Shown: positions 7,626-17,145, counted from the stretch's first letter. The stretch is 32,402 bases of DNA from Clostridiales bacterium (GCA_012523185.1 JAAYIY010000041.1:1-32402); one strand, 5' to 3'. Notes: generated by a model from the letters alone, not told the origin. Numbers and translations are program-made.

Positions 7626-8960
7626 ATGGCAGAAAAAATCAAACTCAAATACGGGCGCACGATGCTTATCGGCTTCGGCTTTATGTCGAGCATGATAGCG
7701 TGGACAATATACAACGCATATGTCCCGCTCATACTTAAAGAAAACGGCGCCATCAGCGGTCTTACGATTTCAGGCACGATTATCGGCATGATAATGGTTA
7801 TCGACAATGTGTTCGGCGTCGTATTCCAGCCGCTTTTCGGCAGGATATCAGACACGACGCACACGCGCTTCGGGAAGCGGACGCCCTTCCTTATTGTCGG
7901 CATACCCGCCGCGGCAGTTTTTTTTATACTGATACCTTGGATGTCAAAGATTTATTTCCTCATGCCGTGCGTCATAGCCTTCACTTTCATAATGTCGACT
8001 TGGCGGGCGCCAGTCGTCGCGCTTATGCCCGACTTGACGCCGACGGAGGTGCGCAGCGAGGGCAACGCAATCATAAACCTCATGGGAGCCGTGGGCACTG
8101 TTTTAGGCACAGTCGCCGGCAAGATTGTCAGCGTCGTTTTTCGGCTTGATCAAAACGACAACGAGATTGTCCGCAGATATGTCTTTATTTTTGGCTCCAT
8201 AATAATGCTCATATGCCTTGCCGTAGTCGTCTTTGCGGTTCGTGAGCCCGACAACAGGCTGACGGCGGCAAATGCACAAAGGCTTCATGATGAGTGGGAA
8301 ATCCGCGAGGCGAAAAAGGCAGAGAAAAAAAGATTTAAGGAAATGCAGCTTACAAAGCCCGAAAAAAGAAGCCTGATTTTCATGCTCATCGCTCTTTTCT
8401 TTAACTCAAACGCGACTGACTCGATTTCTACATATTTCACGACATTCGCGACGTCGGAGCTTAAAATGACAGAGTCGCAGGCGCCGCTGTTTATTACGGC
8501 GTTTGCGTTCGCCACAGTAATCGCGGCTTTTCCCGCGGGCAAGCTGGGTAAAAAGTATGGAAGAAAAAACACCATAATGATTGGCCTTTCGGGCATACTT
8601 GTTCTGTTTGCTCTTTACTTCATAACAAGGACATACGCTCTTTTATATATCTCCATAATCTTTGGCGGGGCGCTGATAGCTTTTGTCACCATAAACACGC
8701 TACCGCTTGTGCTTGAAATCGGCGGCGCTGAAAAAATAGGCACATATACAGGCTATTATTACACAGCGACATTCTCCGCCTCAATAGTCGGCCCTGTCAT
8801 ATGCGGCGCGATGTTCGACATCACAAAGACTTACTGGTCACTCTTTGCTTACTGCCCCGTCTGCTTTGCGCTTGCGCTGCTGTGCATATCGCAGGTAAAG
8901 CACGGCGAGGTGCTGTCCATTCCCGACGAGGTGATAAAGGAAATCATGGCGGAAGATTGA
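7626..8960 (+). CDS. MFS transporter, probable sugar/cation symporter type
   Basis: The 444-residue protein is a twelve-helix major facilitator. It contains the loop motif GRISDTTHTRFGKRTPF after helix 2, typical of glycoside-pentoside-hexuronide and SLC45-like sugar transporters, and a charged central loop after helix 6 (EAKKAEKKRFKEMQL). GGAGGA precedes the ATG at 7626; an upstream in-frame TTG at 7575 lies inside the promoter and is not used. It follows the sugar enzymes on the same strand and probably imports their substrate, which would explain why those enzymes lack signal peptides. The substrate is not known. Confidence 0.85.
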   Translation: MAEKIKLKYGRTMLIGFGFMSSMIAWTIYNAYVPLILKENGAISGLTISGTIIGMIMVIDNVFGVVFQPLFGRISDTTHTRFGKRTPFLIVGIPAAAVFFILIPWMSKIYFLMPCVIAFTFIMSTWRAPVVALMPDLTPTEVRSEGNAIINLMGAVGTVLGTVAGKIVSVVFRLDQNDNEIVRRYVFIFGSIIMLICLAVVVFAVREPDNRLTAANAQRLHDEWEIREAKKAEKKRFKEMQLTKPEKRSLIFMLIALFFNSNATDSISTYFTTFATSELKMTESQAPLFITAFAFATVIAAFPAGKLGKKYGRKNTIMIGLSGILVLFALYFITRTYALLYISIIFGGALIAFVTINTLPLVLEIGGAEKIGTYTGYYYTATFSASIVGPVICGAMFDITKTYWSLFAYCPVCFALALLCISQVKHGEVLSIPDEVIKEIMAED

Positions 8961-9002
8961 CCGAGTTATTTCACAAATTAATCAAGGAGGAAAAAACAGA
9001 GC

Positions 9003-9713
9003 ATGACACCACTGATTGAAGTCAGAAACCTTAGCAAATCATACGGCTCTCACCTTGTTTTAGACAAAATCTCTTTCGGCTTTGAGGAAGGCCAGATAAT
9101 AGGGCTGCTCGGGCCAAACGGCAGCGGTAAGACATCTCTTATAAAGATTCTTGTCGGCTTGATTAACGATTACTCAGGCGACGCGCTCATTGACGGGCGG
9201 CGGCCTGGACCTTACACAAAAAGTCTTGTCGCATATCTGCCCGAAAGGACATATCTGCCCGAATGGATGCGCCCTGTCGACGCCATCGGCTTTTTCGCCG
9301 ACTTTTACGCCGATTTTGACAAGCGCAAGGCATATCAGATGCTTAACGGCTTTGAGCTGCCGCAAAAGCAGATAATAAAGTCGATGTCGAAGGGAATGCA
9401 GGAAAAGCTCCAGCTGCTGCTTGTCATGTGCAGGAACGCGAGGCTTTACATTCTTGACGAGCCGCTGGGCGGCGTAGACCCGGCCGCCAGAGCGTTTATA
9501 CTTGACACCATAATGAAAAACCACCCGACGGGTTCAACTGTTTTGCTTTCGACTCACCTGATTAACGATGTCGAGCGTATTTTCGACTCTGTTCTGATGA
9601 TAGGCAGGGGGCAGGTGCTTGTAAAATCCGCGGTGACGGAGCTAAGGCATGGCGGGCGCACTGTCGAAGATGTTTTCAAGGAGGTATTCCAATATGCTTG
9701 GCAAGTTAATTAA
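9003..9713 (+). CDS. ABC transporter ATP-binding protein
   Basis: The 236-residue ATPase has Walker A GPNGSGKT (37-44), a degenerate signature (SKGMQEKLQ in place of LSGGQ) and Walker B followed by the Glu base (LYILDEPLGGVDP). This form is common in ABC-2 type exporters. AAGGAGG lies at 8984-8990 before the ATG. The gene starts 42 nt after the MFS stop and overlaps the permease gene by 20 nt, so the pair is translated together. The function may be drug, peptide or lipid export and cannot be decided. Confidence 0.9.
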   Translation: MTPLIEVRNLSKSYGSHLVLDKISFGFEEGQIIGLLGPNGSGKTSLIKILVGLINDYSGDALIDGRRPGPYTKSLVAYLPERTYLPEWMRPVDAIGFFADFYADFDKRKAYQMLNGFELPQKQIIKSMSKGMQEKLQLLLVMCRNARLYILDEPLGGVDPAARAFILDTIMKNHPTGSTVLLSTHLINDVERIFDSVLMIGRGQVLVKSAVTELRHGGRTVEDVFKEVFQYAWQVN

Positions 9714-10530
9714 GCACGAATTCAAGTCTACGGCGCACTCAATGTTTGCCATATATCTTTCCGCGCTTATAACTTTCGGCATCATGTGCCTTGTTTTCTT
9801 CATTAAAAACAAGACGCTGATGGTCATAAGCTCCGTCGCGCTCGGCGCGATATGCGCGGTGGCGCTTGTCATTACGCTTTTTGCCATAATAGGCACCTTC
9901 AACAAGTCGCTTTACGGCAATCAAGGATACCTGAGCTTTACACTTCCCGTTTCCGGCAGAAGCCTTTTGGCGTCAAAGACAATCGTGTCGCTTTGCTGGG
10001 TTTTGATAAGCTTTATTTTTGCGATATCCGTTGTGCTTTTTTTGGTTTTTTATTGGATTGCCCAGACGAGCGACAACATAAAGAGCATCATAGACACAGT
10101 CTACAACATGCTTCAGACGATGCAGGGAATGCCCGACGCCGACACGGCGCTCAAATCCATTATTGTGGTGACTGTTTTTATTTTTATAAAAGCTATTTTC
10201 CTTATTTTCAAGGTGTCGTTTGCCATCACAGTGGCAAACACAAAGTCATTCCAAAAGATGAACACGATTTTGGCCGCGATACTTGTCTACTTCGCGGTAT
10301 ACATTGTTTTGACAGCCGGAAACGTAATCGCGGCATTCATACCCGTCCAGCTTGCGATAGCGACAAGCGGCATCGGGCTTTCAATCGGCGACACGCTTAT
10401 GGGGCTTTCTCCCGGCGAAAAAATCTTTGTTTCAATACCAATCCTCGGGCACCTGTTTGAGGCAGCAATCTGTATTTTACTTTACAGCGTCACGGGAACA
10501 ATCATGTCGAAGCATGTCAACATCAAGTAA
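9694..10530 (+). CDS. ABC-2 type transporter permease
   Basis: The 278-residue protein starts MLGKLIKHEFKSTAHSMFAI, the usual opening of ABC-2 permeases, and has about six hydrophobic helices. AAGGAGG at 9679-9685 fixes the start at 9694 rather than the in-frame upstream start at 9649. It is the partner of the ATPase at 9003. Its stop (10528-10530) touches the start of nadD with no gap. Confidence 0.85.
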   Translation: MLGKLIKHEFKSTAHSMFAIYLSALITFGIMCLVFFIKNKTLMVISSVALGAICAVALVITLFAIIGTFNKSLYGNQGYLSFTLPVSGRSLLASKTIVSLCWVLISFIFAISVVLFLVFYWIAQTSDNIKSIIDTVYNMLQTMQGMPDADTALKSIIVVTVFIFIKAIFLIFKVSFAITVANTKSFQKMNTILAAILVYFAVYIVLTAGNVIAAFIPVQLAIATSGIGLSIGDTLMGLSPGEKIFVSIPILGHLFEAAICILLYSVTGTIMSKHVNIK

Positions 10531-11109
10531 ATGGCCGGGATTGGCGTTTTCGGCGGTACGTTTAACCCGCCGCACTTAGGTCATCAAAGGCTTGTCCGCC
10601 GTTTCGCGGACAGGCTTTCCCTGTCCGAGGTTTTAATTATCCCGACATATATCCCGCCGCACAAGCGCGCGAATGAATTGGCGTCGAGCGGTGAAAGGCT
10701 TGAGATGTGCCGTCTCATGTTTTCCGGCGACAGCAGGTTTCGTGTAAGCTCGATTGAAATTGACAGAGGCGGCAAAAGCTACACCTACGACACGCTGAAG
10801 GAGCTGAAAAGGATTTATCCGGACGACAGGCTTTACCTTATCGTCGGCTCCGATATGCTGCGCTCATTTTGCTCCTGGCATCGCCCCGACGATATTTTAA
10901 AGCTTTGCACTGTTTGCGCCGCGGCAAGGGACGGCGGCGGTGTGCCGCCGAATATTTCACACAAAGTAATTTTTGACGATATGGAGCCGCTTTTGATAAG
11001 CTCGACGGCAATACGCGAAATGGCGGGCAAAAACGGGGATATCACCGGGCTTGTCGGAGAAGCGGTTGCGGGATATATTTCGCAAAGGGGTCTTTATGCG
11101 CAAGGTTGA
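10531..11109 (+). CDS. nadD: Nicotinate-nucleotide adenylyltransferase
   Basis: NadD joins nicotinate mononucleotide and ATP to give deamido-NAD in NAD synthesis. The 192-residue protein has the nucleotidyl transferase motif GGTFNPPHLGH (8-18) and the ISSTAIRE-type motif near its C-terminus. The length is normal. The start immediately follows the permease stop (TAAATG) without its own ribosome site, so it probably depends on translational coupling. It overlaps yqeK by 14 nt. In many Firmicutes this cluster follows obg, and here it follows ABC transporter genes. Confidence 0.95.
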   Translation: MAGIGVFGGTFNPPHLGHQRLVRRFADRLSLSEVLIIPTYIPPHKRANELASSGERLEMCRLMFSGDSRFRVSSIEIDRGGKSYTYDTLKELKRIYPDDRLYLIVGSDMLRSFCSWHRPDDILKLCTVCAAARDGGGVPPNISHKVIFDDMEPLLISSTAIREMAGKNGDITGLVGEAVAGYISQRGLYAQG

Positions 11110-11716
11110 TGAATATATAAACCTTCTTTCAAAGCGTCTGACGCGGCGCAGGTTCGCACATTCTCTCAATGTCGCGCAAAGCGCCTGTTTGCTTGCCGAA
11201 AAATACGGTGCCGACAGTGAAAAGGCGTATACAGCCGGACTTTTGCACGATATTATGAAAGACGCGAGCGGCGGCGAGCAGCTGAAGATAATCGAAATGT
11301 CCGGGCACAAGCTGACGGAGCAGGAGCTTTTAAGCCCAAAGCTTTGGCACGCAATCGCGGGCGCGGCATTTGTAAAGTCGGAGCTTGGCATTGGCGACCG
11401 GGAAATAATCGAGCCGATACGTTGGCACACCACCGGCAAAGCAGGCATGACGCTTCCCGAAAAGATAATTTTCATTGCCGACTATATTTCCTCCGACAGG
11501 TCATATAACGGCATAGAAAAAATGCGCGCCCTTGCGCAAGTCAGCCTTGAGGACGCGATGCGTTTCGCGCTTGAGTTTACAGTCGCCTGTCTTGCAAACA
11601 AAGGTATGCCGATTCACCCCGACAGCATAGGATGCTACAACGAATTGGCTGTAAATAAAATAAAAAAGGGGACAGAAAAAGATGACACCGAAAGAATTGA
11701 CCGAAACAATCGTTAA
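11096..11716 (+). CDS. yqeK: HD-domain bis(5'-nucleosyl)-tetraphosphatase
   Basis: YqeK-family proteins hydrolyse diadenosine tetraphosphate symmetrically. The 206-residue protein has the HD metal sites H22, H51-D52, H85, H111 and D129 (AHS, LHDIMKD, WHAIAG, RWHTTGKAGM, ADYIS). AAAGGGG at 11084-11090 supports the ATG at 11096; an upstream TTG at 11051 is unlikely. The gene overlaps both nadD and rsfS, so the three are translationally linked. Confidence 0.92.
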   Translation: MRKVDEYINLLSKRLTRRRFAHSLNVAQSACLLAEKYGADSEKAYTAGLLHDIMKDASGGEQLKIIEMSGHKLTEQELLSPKLWHAIAGAAFVKSELGIGDREIIEPIRWHTTGKAGMTLPEKIIFIADYISSDRSYNGIEKMRALAQVSLEDAMRFALEFTVACLANKGMPIHPDSIGCYNELAVNKIKKGTEKDDTERIDRNNR

Positions 11717-12032
11717 AATACTTGACAGTAAAAAGGCCGTCGACATAAAGGCTATCGAGGTCCGCGAGCAGACGATAGTGGCAGACTATTTTGTGATTGC
11801 TTCCGGCACGTCAAGCACCCACACAAAATCACTTGCCGAAGATGTCGAATATGAAATAAGGGAGACAGGAGTTGCGGGACGTGTTGAAGGAAGGGCGACA
11901 GGATGGATTCTCCTTGATTACGGTTCGGTGCTTGTCCACGTATTTGACAAGGAAAGCAGAGAGTATTACAATCTTGAGCGTCTGTGGACAGACGCAAACA
12001 TCCTTGATATATCGGGGCTTTTGACCGATTAG
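11682..12032 (+). CDS. rsfS: Ribosomal silencing factor
   Basis: RsfS binds ribosomal protein uL14 and blocks joining of the subunits when nutrients are short. The 116 residues show the family core (VADYFVIASGTSSTH, EGRATGWILLDYGSVLVHVF, REYYNLERLW). The start overlaps the end of yqeK by 35 nt and follows AAAAAGGGG. Size and gene order (nadD-yqeK-rsfS) are standard. Confidence 0.95.
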   Translation: MTPKELTETIVKILDSKKAVDIKAIEVREQTIVADYFVIASGTSSTHTKSLAEDVEYEIRETGVAGRVEGRATGWILLDYGSVLVHVFDKESREYYNLERLWTDANILDISGLLTD

Positions 12033-12056
12033 CAGCGAAAGGAATGAATACGCGCA

Positions 12057-14462
12057 GTGAAAAGCTATGATTTTAAATCTGTTGAAAAAAAGTGGAGGCA
12101 AAGGTGGGAGGAGACGGGAGTTTTCCATGCCCGCAATGATTACACCCTCCCGAAGTTTTACTGCCTTGTCGAGTTTCCCTATCCGTCGGGTCAGGGGCTT
12201 CATGTCGGGCACCCGCGCTCATACACGGCGCTTGACATAGTCGCGCGCAAAAAAAGATTGCAGGGGTTTAACGTGCTTTATCCCATGGGCTGGGACGCGT
12301 TCGGTCTGCCGACAGAAAACTATGCCATAAAGAACCATATGCACCCCGGGCAGGTAACTGTCCAAAACGTCGCGCGTTTCAAAAAGCAGCTCCAATCTCT
12401 CGGATTTTCGTTTGACTGGAGCCGCGAGATAAACACGACAGATCCCGAATATTATAAATGGACGCAATGGATTTTTCTCCGTCTTTATGAAAAAGGTCTT
12501 GCGTACAAAAAAGAGATGGCGGTAAACTGGTGTACGTCCTGCAAGTGCGTGCTTGCAAACGAGGAGGTTGTAAACGGCGTCTGCGAGCGCTGCGGCAGCG
12601 ACGTCGTGCGCAAGGTAAAAAGCCAGTGGATGCTCAAAATAACAGAATATGCACGCCGCCTTATCGACGACCTTGACGATCTGAACTATATCGAGCGGGT
12701 AAAGATACAGCAAAAAAATTGGATAGGGCGTTCCGAGGGAGCCGAAGTCGAATTCCGCACGACGGAGGGCGACAGCTTTACTGTTTTCACAACACGCCCC
12801 GACACGCTTTTCGGCGCGACATATTCAGTGCTTTCGCCTGAGAATCCGCTGATAGACAAGTGGGAAGCAAAGATTAAAAACATCGGAGAGGTTGCGGCTT
12901 ACCGTGATGAATGCGCTCGCAAGTCCGATTTTGAGCGTACAGAGCTTAACAAAGACAAGACAGGCGTAAGGATTGACGGCGTTGAAGCCATAAACCCGGT
13001 AAACGGCGAAAAGATACCGATTTTTATAGCGGATTATGTTCTTATTTCATATGGCACGGGCGCCATAATGGCTGTTCCCGGCCACGACACAAGGGATTGG
13101 GATTTCGCGCGCAAATTCAGCCTTCCCATAATTGAAGTCGTCAGCGGCGGCGACGTGGACAGGGAAGCGCACACCGACTGTGAAACAGGTTTGATGGTGA
13201 ATTCAGGATTTTTGACAGGCTTAAGCGTAGCGGACGCAAAGACCGAGATAATAAAATGGCTTTCGGATAACGGCAAGGGAGCCGCCAAGGTCAGCTACAA
13301 GCTGCGCGACTGGGTTTTTTCACGGCAGCGCTATTGGGGAGAGCCGATACCCATCATCTGCTGCGGAAAGTGCGGACACGTTCCGCTCGACGAAAGCAGC
13401 CTGCCGCTCCGGCTGCCCGAAGTCGAAAGCTATGAGCCGACGGACAGCGGCGAGTCGCCTTTGGCAAAGCTGACAGATTGGGTAAATGTCAAGTGCCCGC
13501 GCTGCGGCGGCGACGCAAAAAGAGAAACGGACACAATGCCGCAGTGGGCAGGCTCGTCATGGTATTTCCTCCGCTACTGCGACCCGCACAACGACAAAGA
13601 GATAGCCTCCGGCGAGGCGCTTGATTATTGGACGCCCGTCGATTGGTATAACGGAGGCATGGAGCATACGACACTGCACCTTCTTTACAGCCGCTTTTGG
13701 CACAAGTTTCTTTATGATATCGGTGTTGTGCCGACGCCCGAGCCTTACGCCAAGCGCACAAGCCACGGTATGATTTTAGGCGAAAACGGCGAAAAGATGT
13801 CCAAATCGAGGGGCAATGTCGTCAACCCGGACGACATTGTAAACGAGTACGGCGCCGACACAATGCGCCTTTATGAAATGTTTATAGGCGACTTTGAAAA
13901 GGCCGCTCCATGGAGCTCCACAAGCGTCAAGGGCTGCAAAAGGTTTGTCGACAGGGTGTGGGCGCTTCAGGAAATCATCATAAAAGGCGAATATAGAGCA
14001 GAGCTTGAGGGCGATATGCACCGCCTGATAAAAAAGGTCACGGAGGACATTGACAATTTAAAGGCAAACACAGCCATAGCCGCCATGATGTCGATGCTCA
14101 ACAGGATTTACGAAACCGGCGCGGTCACCCGCGGCGAGCTTAAAACCTTTCTTCTGCTCTTAAACCCGTTCGCACCGCACCTCACAGAGGAAATGTGGGA
14201 GATTTGCCGTTTCGGCGGCGAGGTAACGGGTCAAAAGTGGCCTGTTTTTGACAGCGAAAAATGTGTTGACGAAACAGTCGAAATCGCGGCGCAGATAAAC
14301 GGAAAGGTCAGGGCAAGGATTGTCGTGGGCGCGGATATAAGCGCCGACGAAGCAATATCGCAAGCTAAGTCCGACAAAAAAATCAAAGACGCCATAGAGG
14401 GCAAGACAATTGTCAAGGAGCTTTATGTCAAGGGCAGGCTTGTCAACATTGTGGTTAAATAA
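12057..14462 (+). CDS. leuS: Leucyl-tRNA synthetase
   Basis: This class I synthetase charges tRNA-Leu. The 801-residue protein has the HIGH-type motif HVGH (49-52) after PYPSGQGL, a Cys-rich insertion ([13 protein letters not shown], then CERCG), the editing domain, and KMSKS at 580-584. The length is slightly short but normal for Firmicutes. The start is GTG at 12057, 13 nt after GAAAGGA; an ATG at 12044 is out of frame. It ends the nadD-yqeK-rsfS cluster. Only an AT-rich inverted repeat (AATATTCGTTAATATT, near 14467-14482) follows, with no clear terminator. Confidence 0.97.
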   Translation: MKSYDFKSVEKKWRQRWEETGVFHARNDYTLPKFYCLVEFPYPSGQGLHVGHPRSYTALDIVARKKRLQGFNVLYPMGWDAFGLPTENYAIKNHMHPGQVTVQNVARFKKQLQSLGFSFDWSREINTTDPEYYKWTQWIFLRLYEKGLAYKKEMAVNWCTSCKCVLANEEVVNGVCERCGSDVVRKVKSQWMLKITEYARRLIDDLDDLNYIERVKIQQKNWIGRSEGAEVEFRTTEGDSFTVFTTRPDTLFGATYSVLSPENPLIDKWEAKIKNIGEVAAYRDECARKSDFERTELNKDKTGVRIDGVEAINPVNGEKIPIFIADYVLISYGTGAIMAVPGHDTRDWDFARKFSLPIIEVVSGGDVDREAHTDCETGLMVNSGFLTGLSVADAKTEIIKWLSDNGKGAAKVSYKLRDWVFSRQRYWGEPIPIICCGKCGHVPLDESSLPLRLPEVESYEPTDSGESPLAKLTDWVNVKCPRCGGDAKRETDTMPQWAGSSWYFLRYCDPHNDKEIASGEALDYWTPVDWYNGGMEHTTLHLLYSRFWHKFLYDIGVVPTPEPYAKRTSHGMILGENGEKMSKSRGNVVNPDDIVNEYGADTMRLYEMFIGDFEKAAPWSSTSVKGCKRFVDRVWALQEIIIKGEYRAELEGDMHRLIKKVTEDIDNLKANTAIAAMMSMLNRIYETGAVTRGELKTFLLLLNPFAPHLTEEMWEICRFGGEVTGQKWPVFDSEKCVDETVEIAAQINGKVRARIVVGADISADEAISQAKSDKKIKDAIEGKTIVKELYVKGRLVNIVVK

Positions 14463-14495
14463 ACTTAATATTCGTTAATATTTATATTTATTATA

Positions 14496-14524
14496 TTGAC
14501 AACACCGACGCGTTATTGTATAAT
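14496..14524 (+). promoter_or_regulatory. Perfect consensus sigma-A promoter of rpsU
   Basis: TTGACA (14496-14501), a 17 bp spacer and TATAAT (14519-14524) match the consensus at every position. The 30 bp before the -35 are almost pure A/T and may act as an UP element. The leader holds a small hairpin (CTCGA-TT-TCGAG). Confidence 0.92.
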
Positions 14525-14576
14525 TAGCTTCGTTATTCAGTAATTAACCCTCGATTTCGAGAGGGGAGGGAACATA

Positions 14577-14753
14577 ATGAGCCAGATAAAGTTAAAAGAG
14601 AACGAGTCTCTTGACAGCGCTCTTAAAAGATTCAAGCGCCAGACTTCGCGTGACGGAATAATTCAGGAGGTTCGCAAGAGAGAGCACTACGAAAAGCCTT
14701 CCGTCAGGAAAAAGAAAAAGTCGGAGGCCGCGCGTAAGCACAAGTTCAGGTAA
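14577..14753 (+). CDS. rpsU: 30S ribosomal protein S21
   Basis: The 58-residue basic protein [20 protein letters not shown] and onward, with a Lys/Arg-rich C-terminus ending KHKFR, is bacterial S21, a small-subunit protein used in initiation. GAGGGGAGGG precedes the ATG. It is monocistronic, with a perfect promoter and a strong terminator. Confidence 0.97.
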   Translation: MSQIKLKENESLDSALKRFKRQTSRDGIIQEVRKREHYEKPSVRKKKKSEAARKHKFR

Positions 14754-14758
14754 TTGTA

Positions 14759-14795
14759 GGGGCTGTATCTTTTTACGATACAGCCCTTAATTCTT
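14759..14795 (+). terminator. Rho-independent terminator of rpsU
   Basis: GGGCTGTATC (14760-14769) and GATACAGCCC (14777-14786) form a perfect 10 bp stem with a 7 nt loop, followed by a T-rich tail (TTAATTCTT). Confidence 0.85.
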
Positions 14796-14824
14796 AAAAT
14801 TCACACTGAAAGGCGGTGAGCCGG

Positions 14825-15895
14825 GTGAGACTCGACAAGGCGATACAGCTGATGCCGAAGGGGGCAGACGGTCTGCTCATCACAAAGGAATGCAACCTGA
14901 AATATCTGACGGGCTTTGCCTGTGATTCGGGCTTGCTGCTTGTTTCACGAGCCGGCAGCGTCTTTTTTACCGACTCGCGTTACACCGAGGCGGCGCAAAA
15001 AGCAATCGACTGCTGCTGCGTCGAAAATTCTGCTTTTCTGACAGAGCGTTTAAAAGCATATTGCAAAAAGTTCGGCGTCAAAAGGCTTGCGTGTGAGTCG
15101 TCGCACATGACGGTGGCGTCGGCCGAGCGTTACCGCGCCATGCTAAGCGGAATTTCGCTTGTGTTCGGCGGCGCGGCGGACGACCTGATAAACGGAATGC
15201 GCGCCGTAAAGTCGGCGGATGAGATAAAAATGATAAAAAAGGCGCAGGACATGGCGGAGCGCGGCTTCGCGCATATACTCGGCGTCATTGTCCCCGGCAT
15301 GACAGAAAAGGAAGTCAAGACGGAGCTTGACTATTTTATATTAAAAAGCGGCGCCCAAAGGATGTCGTTTGAAACAATAGCCGTGAGCGGCGCCAACTCC
15401 TCAATGCCGCACGGCAAGGCGTCCGACAGGGTTCTGCGCAAGGGCGACCTTCTCACGCTTGATTTCGGCGCTGTCTGCGGAGACTACCACAGCGACATGA
15501 CGAGGACGGTGGCTGTCGCCGGCTGCGGCGGCGAGGAACGTGAGGTTTACGAAGTTGTGCTTGCCGCGCAAAAAGCCGCGCTTGCGGCGCTTCGTCCCGG
15601 GGTGCTGTGCAGGGACGTCGACGCCGCGGCAAGAAGTGTGATAGATTCCGCCGGGTACAAGGGCAGGTTCGGTCACGGCACAGGTCACGGCGTCGGGCTT
15701 GAGCTGCACGAAAAGCCGATATTAAATCCGCGCAGCGAGGAAACGCTCGCAAAGGGAAATGTCGTCACTGTCGAGCCGGGGATTTACATACCGGGCAAGT
15801 TTGGCGTGAGGATAGAGGACATGGCGCTTTTGACAGACGATGGATTTGAAAACCTTACATACAGCCCTAAGGAGCTGTGGAGCGTAGGAAACTGA
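14825..15895 (+). CDS. M24 family Xaa-Pro aminopeptidase
   Basis: The 356-residue metallopeptidase removes N-terminal residues before proline. The C-terminal pita-bread domain shows the five metal ligands: two Asp in LDFGAVCGDYHSDMTR, His in GHGTGHGVGLELHE, Glu in VTVEPGIY and Glu in VRIEDM. The N-terminal 120 residues are the creatinase-type domain. The stretch AAAGGCGGTGA (14809-14819) is almost the full anti-SD complement and puts the GTG at 14825 at proper distance; an in-frame GTG at 14816 lies inside it. The next gene is 25 nt downstream. Confidence 0.92.
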   Translation: MRLDKAIQLMPKGADGLLITKECNLKYLTGFACDSGLLLVSRAGSVFFTDSRYTEAAQKAIDCCCVENSAFLTERLKAYCKKFGVKRLACESSHMTVASAERYRAMLSGISLVFGGAADDLINGMRAVKSADEIKMIKKAQDMAERGFAHILGVIVPGMTEKEVKTELDYFILKSGAQRMSFETIAVSGANSSMPHGKASDRVLRKGDLLTLDFGAVCGDYHSDMTRTVAVAGCGGEEREVYEVVLAAQKAALAALRPGVLCRDVDAAARSVIDSAGYKGRFGHGTGHGVGLELHEKPILNPRSEETLAKGNVVTVEPGIYIPGKFGVRIEDMALLTDDGFENLTYSPKELWSVGN

Positions 15896-15920
15896 TTTTG
15901 CATTTGGGAGGATGTTTTAA

Positions 15921-17102
15921 ATGCGTTTGACCGGAGTAACGGCAAGAGGGATAATAACACCGATTTTTAAGCAGGGGGACGACCTTGTAGCCTCAATATG
16001 TCAAAGCGTTCGCGCCGCCTCCGAAGGCGAGGGCTTTGCGCTTGGTGACGGCGATATTATAGGTGTCACAGAGGCCGTTGTTGCAAGGACGCAGGGCAAC
16101 TACGCGTCTTGTGGGCAGATTGCCGAGGATATCCGCGCAAAGCTTGGGGGGAAGGATATGGGGATTGTTTTTCCCATCCTGAGCCGAAACCGTTTTTCAA
16201 TCATGCTCAAGGCCATAGCCATGAGCTGCGAAAAGCTTTACATCCAGCTGTCCTACCCGACTGACGAAGTCGGCAACGCGCTGATAAGCCTTGACCTTGT
16301 CGACGAAAAAAGTGTAAACCCCTATTCCGACAGCTTTAACAACGACGAATTCCGAAAGGTTTTCGGCTATGATACTGTTCATCGTTTTACGGGAATCGAC
16401 TACATCGAATATTACAACAGCTTTGCCGACAACATAGAAATAGTCTTTTCAAATGACCCGAAGCACATTTTAAAATACACTAAAAACGTCTTGAACTGCG
16501 ACGTGCATTCACGCTTCAGGACACAGCGCATTTTAAAGTCGTCAGGAGCGGAAAAGTCCTTCAGGCTTGATCAGATATTGACAAAAAGCGTAAAAGGCAG
16601 CGGATATAACGAAAAATACGGTCTGCTCGGCTCGAACAAAGCGACAGAAGACAAGGTAAAGCTTTTTCCGCGTGACACAGACGCTTTTGTGCAAAACCTG
16701 AGCGACGCCATGCGCGAGGCGACGGGAAAGTCCATCGAAGTGATGGTTTACGGCGACGGCGGCTTCAAGGATCCTGTGGGCGGCATATGGGAGCTTGCCG
16801 ACCCTGTCGTATCACCTTCACACACCGACAGGCTTAAGGGCACGCCAAACGAGCTGAAGATGAAGTATTTTGCCGACAACGAGTTTTCAAATCTTTCCGG
16901 TGAGTCGCTTGCCAGCGCAATGAAAAAGAAAATCCGCGAAAAAGAGGACAGCTTAGTCGGCAGCATGCAGTCACAGGGCACGACGCCGAGGCGCTTGGCC
17001 GATCTTTTAGGCAGCTTGTGCGACCTCATCAGCGGAAGCGGCGACAGGGGCACTCCCGTTGTGCTTATTCAGGGATATTTTTCAAACTTCGCAAGCGAAT
17101 AA
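15921..17102 (+). CDS. CofE-like coenzyme F420-0:L-glutamate ligase homologue
   Basis: The 393-residue protein resembles the F420 gamma-glutamyl ligase family (CofE/FbiB N-domain), which adds glutamate to F420-0 using GTP. Visible blocks include GVTARGIITP at the start, GDIIGVTEAVVARTQGNYAS, FPILSRNRFS, YGLLGSNKATEDKVKLFPR and VYGDGGFKDPVGGIWELADP. It is longer than archaeal CofE and is the long form seen in Clostridia. No other F420 gene is in the window and most Clostridia are not known to make F420, so the true substrate may be another gamma-glutamyl acceptor. GGGAGGA precedes the ATG. It is probably cotranscribed with the M24 peptidase. Confidence 0.8.
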   Translation: MRLTGVTARGIITPIFKQGDDLVASICQSVRAASEGEGFALGDGDIIGVTEAVVARTQGNYASCGQIAEDIRAKLGGKDMGIVFPILSRNRFSIMLKAIAMSCEKLYIQLSYPTDEVGNALISLDLVDEKSVNPYSDSFNNDEFRKVFGYDTVHRFTGIDYIEYYNSFADNIEIVFSNDPKHILKYTKNVLNCDVHSRFRTQRILKSSGAEKSFRLDQILTKSVKGSGYNEKYGLLGSNKATEDKVKLFPRDTDAFVQNLSDAMREATGKSIEVMVYGDGGFKDPVGGIWELADPVVSPSHTDRLKGTPNELKMKYFADNEFSNLSGESLASAMKKKIREKEDSLVGSMQSQGTTPRRLADLLGSLCDLISGSGDRGTPVVLIQGYFSNFASE

Positions 17103-17145
17103 AGGCACCGCCGCCGCGCCGCGGCAAAAACATTACAATTTGTTT

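Noticed and set aside
9003-9713. Reading this ATPase as the missing SufC for the SufB-like protein
   Set aside because: It overlaps and pairs with an ABC-2 permease, and its signature motif and context fit an exporter ATPase, not SufC.
9852-10460. 202-residue plus-strand ORF within the permease gene
   Set aside because: It is out of frame with a clear ABC-2 permease and has a His/Arg/Cys-rich shadow composition.
17111-17126. GC-rich hairpin after the CofE-like gene as a terminator
   Set aside because: It is followed by A residues on the plus strand, not T.
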